From Bacilli bacterium (GTDB taxonomy: Bacteria; Bacillota_I; Bacilli_A; RF39; UBA660): a DNA stretch of 6,537 nt. Each line of letters starts with the position of its first letter. Positions within the stretch are counted from its first letter, which is position 1. A program made the translations under genes and the position numbers. Below, piece after piece: positions 5,070 to 6,537 of this stretch. The notes beneath the pieces are model-generated. The model searched no databases, was not told where the DNA came from, and saw nothing but the letters and a program-made list of their open reading frames with translations. Where the stretch lies: assembly GCA_900766325.1 (NCBI GenBank), contig CAAFVA010000034.1, positions 1 through 6,537 of the forward strand. The letters run 5' to 3'.

Positions 5070-5838
5070 ATATTTTTAATAAGATTTCTTTTTCCGTATA
5101 ATGCTTTTTACCCATTATAAAAACATGCTTTCGCTGCCTTCTTAATTTTTCTAAACAAAGACCATTAATTACCTTAATTTTTTTATAATTGTTAGGATAA
5201 GAATATTTTTCAAATAAAAAGCGGTTAAAAAGATGAGGAATGTCTTTATAGAACGTAATTATTTTATTAAATAAGAAACATAAAATCATTATGTAACTAA
5301 TCTCTATTTTTAAACCAAACGTTAAAAAGTATAGGATAACTAAAAAAACAGATATAAATGATATAATAGAAGTTATTCTAAGTGACGTTTTATACGGTAT
5401 AAAAACGTTTAATAAAACGTTTATTATTTTAGAACCATCAAGTGGTACTATGGGAAGCAAATTAAATAAGAGAATCGAGTTATGATACCTTTTTATTATC
5501 GCTATTTCCCTTAAATTTAAAGCTCCAGACTTATACAAGAAAAAAGCTATTAAATAAAACAGGGTTTGAAGTAAAAAACCTGATATCGCAATTAAAAACT
5601 CCTCTTTAAAAGACTTATCAATTACATCGTCATAAGTTATAAACCCACCACAAACACCAAAACTAACCTTTTTTATTTTCCATCCGTATAATAAAGAACT
5701 TATTACGTGTCCTAATTCATGAACCACAATTATCAAAAAAAACGAAAGTACGTCCTTAAATAAACCTGATATAAAAGCTAGAAAAAAAACGATTAAAAGT
5801 TCCGTTTTAATTTCTACTTTTTTACAAATACTCCTCAT
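5062..5838 (-). CDS. spoIVFB: Site-2-type intramembrane metalloprotease, SpoIVFB-like
   Basis: A 258-aa M50-family protease. In Bacillus, SpoIVFB sits in the outer forespore membrane and cleaves pro-sigma-K. The zinc motif HELGH is at residues 40-44 and the second metal motif LLPIVPLDG at 127-135 (D134). Bacillus uses H43/E44/H47 and D137, a constant 3-residue offset. Several hydrophobic membrane segments span about 12-195. The soluble tail keeps SpoIVFB-like features (FNRFLFEKY, RKHVFIMGKKHYTEKEIL). I chose the ATG at 5838, inside the upstream gene (17-bp overlap), because it fits the family N-terminus. It has no good Shine-Dalgarno, which suggests translational coupling. An in-frame TTG at 5865 would add nine residues and also lacks a site. 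Position between spoIVFA and rplU is as in Bacillus. A housekeeping S2P role cannot be excluded. Confidence 0.85.
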   Translation of the reverse strand: MRSICKKVEIKTELLIVFFLAFISGLFKDVLSFFLIIVVHELGHVISSLLYGWKIKKVSFGVCGGFITYDDVIDKSFKEEFLIAISGFLLQTLFYLIAFFLYKSGALNLREIAIIKRYHNSILLFNLLPIVPLDGSKIINVLLNVFIPYKTSLRITSIISFISVFLVILYFLTFGLKIEISYIMILCFLFNKIITFYKDIPHLFNRFLFEKYSYPNNYKKIKVINGLCLEKLRRQRKHVFIMGKKHYTEKEILLKIFD

Positions 5839-6427
5839 AAGATAAATATTTATCGTCCTTTTCAAAGATTAAATATAGTTTTTTATCAGCGGTACCTAAA
5901 ATTTCTCCTTTTTCAACATAGTCATACAAACTAACATTAAGGTTATCTAAACAACCATAAGTAATGTTAAGTCCTTCTTCATCTTGGATGGTAATCATCT
6001 TTTTATAATCCCCTTCTTGAGTCACTTTTATAACGATTCCACTTTTTATCGCTGGTGTCGTATAACTACTAGATACCGATAACATGTAACCGTCGTTTTC
6101 TTTTTCTATTTTTTCATACGTTATTTTATCAGATGAAACAAGCTTGGTATCATCATTAAAAACGTTTTTAAACGGTACAACATCTCCTAAATACTCTTTA
6201 TAAACACCATATATTTTTGCAAAAGAAAGAGAGTTATTATAAACTATTTTTTCATATTTTTCTTTATTTTTATCACTTTGTCTTATGTATATAAGTGATC
6301 CTAAAAATAGAATAACCATAATTAAAATCTTAACTAACGTAGAAAAAAATAATTTGTGTAAATAATTACCCGTCTTTTCTTCTTTCTTATTTACGTTTGT
6401 TTTGCTAAATGAATCAGGACCTATCAT
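5822..6427 (-). CDS. spoIVFA: SpoIVFA-like membrane protein with degenerate M23 (LytM) domain
   Basis: A 201-aa protein with a cytoplasmic basic N-terminus, one membrane segment at about residues 27-48, a linker, and a C-terminal beta-rich domain like M23 peptidases: GIVIKV (130-135), ITYGCLDNLNVSLYDYVEKG (155-174), ILGTA (176-180). In Bacillus, SpoIVFA anchors and inhibits SpoIVFB and is itself cleaved to release it. The M23 zinc residues are missing: the usual YGH is YGC (C159) and no HxxxD is seen upstream, so the domain should bind and not cut. It is shorter than Bacillus SpoIVFA (about 264 aa), mainly before the membrane segment. The ATG at 6427 follows AGGTGA with a 7-nt spacer. It overlaps spoIVFB by 17 bp, supporting a stoichiometric pair. 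The sequence match is weak; the assignment rests on fold pattern plus synteny. Confidence 0.75.
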   Translation of the reverse strand: MIGPDSFSKTNVNKKEEKTGNYLHKLFFSTLVKILIMVILFLGSLIYIRQSDKNKEKYEKIVYNNSLSFAKIYGVYKEYLGDVVPFKNVFNDDTKLVSSDKITYEKIEKENDGYMLSVSSSYTTPAIKSGIVIKVTQEGDYKKMITIQDEEGLNITYGCLDNLNVSLYDYVEKGEILGTADKKLYLIFEKDDKYLSYEEYL

Positions 6428-6446
6428 TTATTCATCACCTAATTCA

Positions 6447-6537
6447 TTAATATGTACTTTTTTTTAATCTATTACCAGATATACAATTTATGACATAATA
6501 CGTTATATAAATTAATAAAAAATATAAAATATTTATA
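6447..6537 (-). CDS. C-terminal tail of an upstream membrane protein (partial; MreD possible)
   Basis: A frame enters from the right edge and stays open for 29 codons to a TAA at 6449-6447. It encodes a hydrophobic stretch (INILYFLLIYITYYVIN...) followed by a basic end (NRLKKSTY), which looks like a last membrane helix with a cytoplasmic tail. The stop lies 19 bp before the spoIVFA-like start, an operon-like distance. In Bacillus, mreBCD and minCD lie upstream of spoIVFA, so MreD is a reasonable guess if minCD is absent. This is inference. A second frame (6537-6472, ending in Trp-stop) is also open and hydrophobic, so the choice of frame is uncertain. Confidence 0.4.
   Translation of the reverse strand, partial: INILYFLLIYITYYVINCISGNRLKKSTY

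Noticed and set aside
5839..5865. TTG start for the SpoIVFB-like protease
   Set aside because: It lacks a Shine-Dalgarno and makes the N-terminus longer than in Bacillus. The ATG at 5838 places the catalytic residues within three positions of the Bacillus protein, though this remains uncertain.
6450..6494. Possible sigma-E promoter (GTCATAAA at 6494-6487) before spoIVFA
   Set aside because: The -35-like word is suggestive, but there is no matching -10 at the correct distance; the CATATTAA further down is about 31 bp away.
1..6537. Mycoplasma genetic code (UGA as Trp)
   Set aside because: obgE ends at UGA with a normal C-terminus and a terminator, and Trp codons in TrmB and the ATPase are TGG.

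Overview
The window is AT-rich. Every gene I can support lies on the minus strand, so the map is read from high to low coordinates. UGA is used as a stop (obg) and Trp is encoded by TGG, so the standard bacterial code applies and not the Mycoplasma code. Gene content and order point to a low-GC member of the Bacillota (Bacilli or Erysipelotrichia-like, or an uncultured relative of the Mollicutes) of endospore-forming ancestry. The order spoIVFA-spoIVFB-rplU-prp-rpmA-...-obg is that of the Bacillus subtilis mre/min-spoIVF-rplU-ysxB-rpmA-spo0B-obg region.

Layout in transcription order. (1) 6537-6447: the hydrophobic C-terminal tail of a gene that starts outside the window; MreD is possible by synteny. 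(2) 6427-5062: SpoIVFA-like and SpoIVFB-like genes, overlapping by 17 bp. They form a membrane pair of intramembrane protease and regulator. (3) 5069-3989: a ribosomal-protein operon with a strong promoter overlapping the spoIVFB stop codon, an approximately 100-nt leader that is a candidate L21 leader, rplU (L21), prp (the cysteine protease that trims L27), rpmA (L27 with a cleavable N-terminal extension), and an intrinsic terminator. (4) 3923-2612: an AAA_14/DUF4143 ATPase with its own promoter, of accessory character. (5) 2598-313: trmB (tRNA m7G46 methyltransferase), a 69-codon orphan ORF, obgE, and a terminator folded over the obgE stop codon. A 22-bp tandem duplication has doubled the 3' half of that terminator. 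(6) 288-1: a promoter and the N-terminus of a single-pass membrane protein cut by the window edge.

How the genes work together: L21, Prp, L27, TrmB and Obg all concern ribosome assembly and translation. Prp acts directly on the neighbouring L27 product. SpoIVFA and SpoIVFB act together in sporulation sigma-factor processing in Bacillus; whether this organism sporulates cannot be decided from the window. The ATPase has no evident partner here. I did not find a convincing new multi-gene system. The least explained items are the orphan 69-aa ORF, the ATPase inserted in the ribosomal/obg cluster, the duplicated half-terminator, and a shared extended -10 motif at four promoters.
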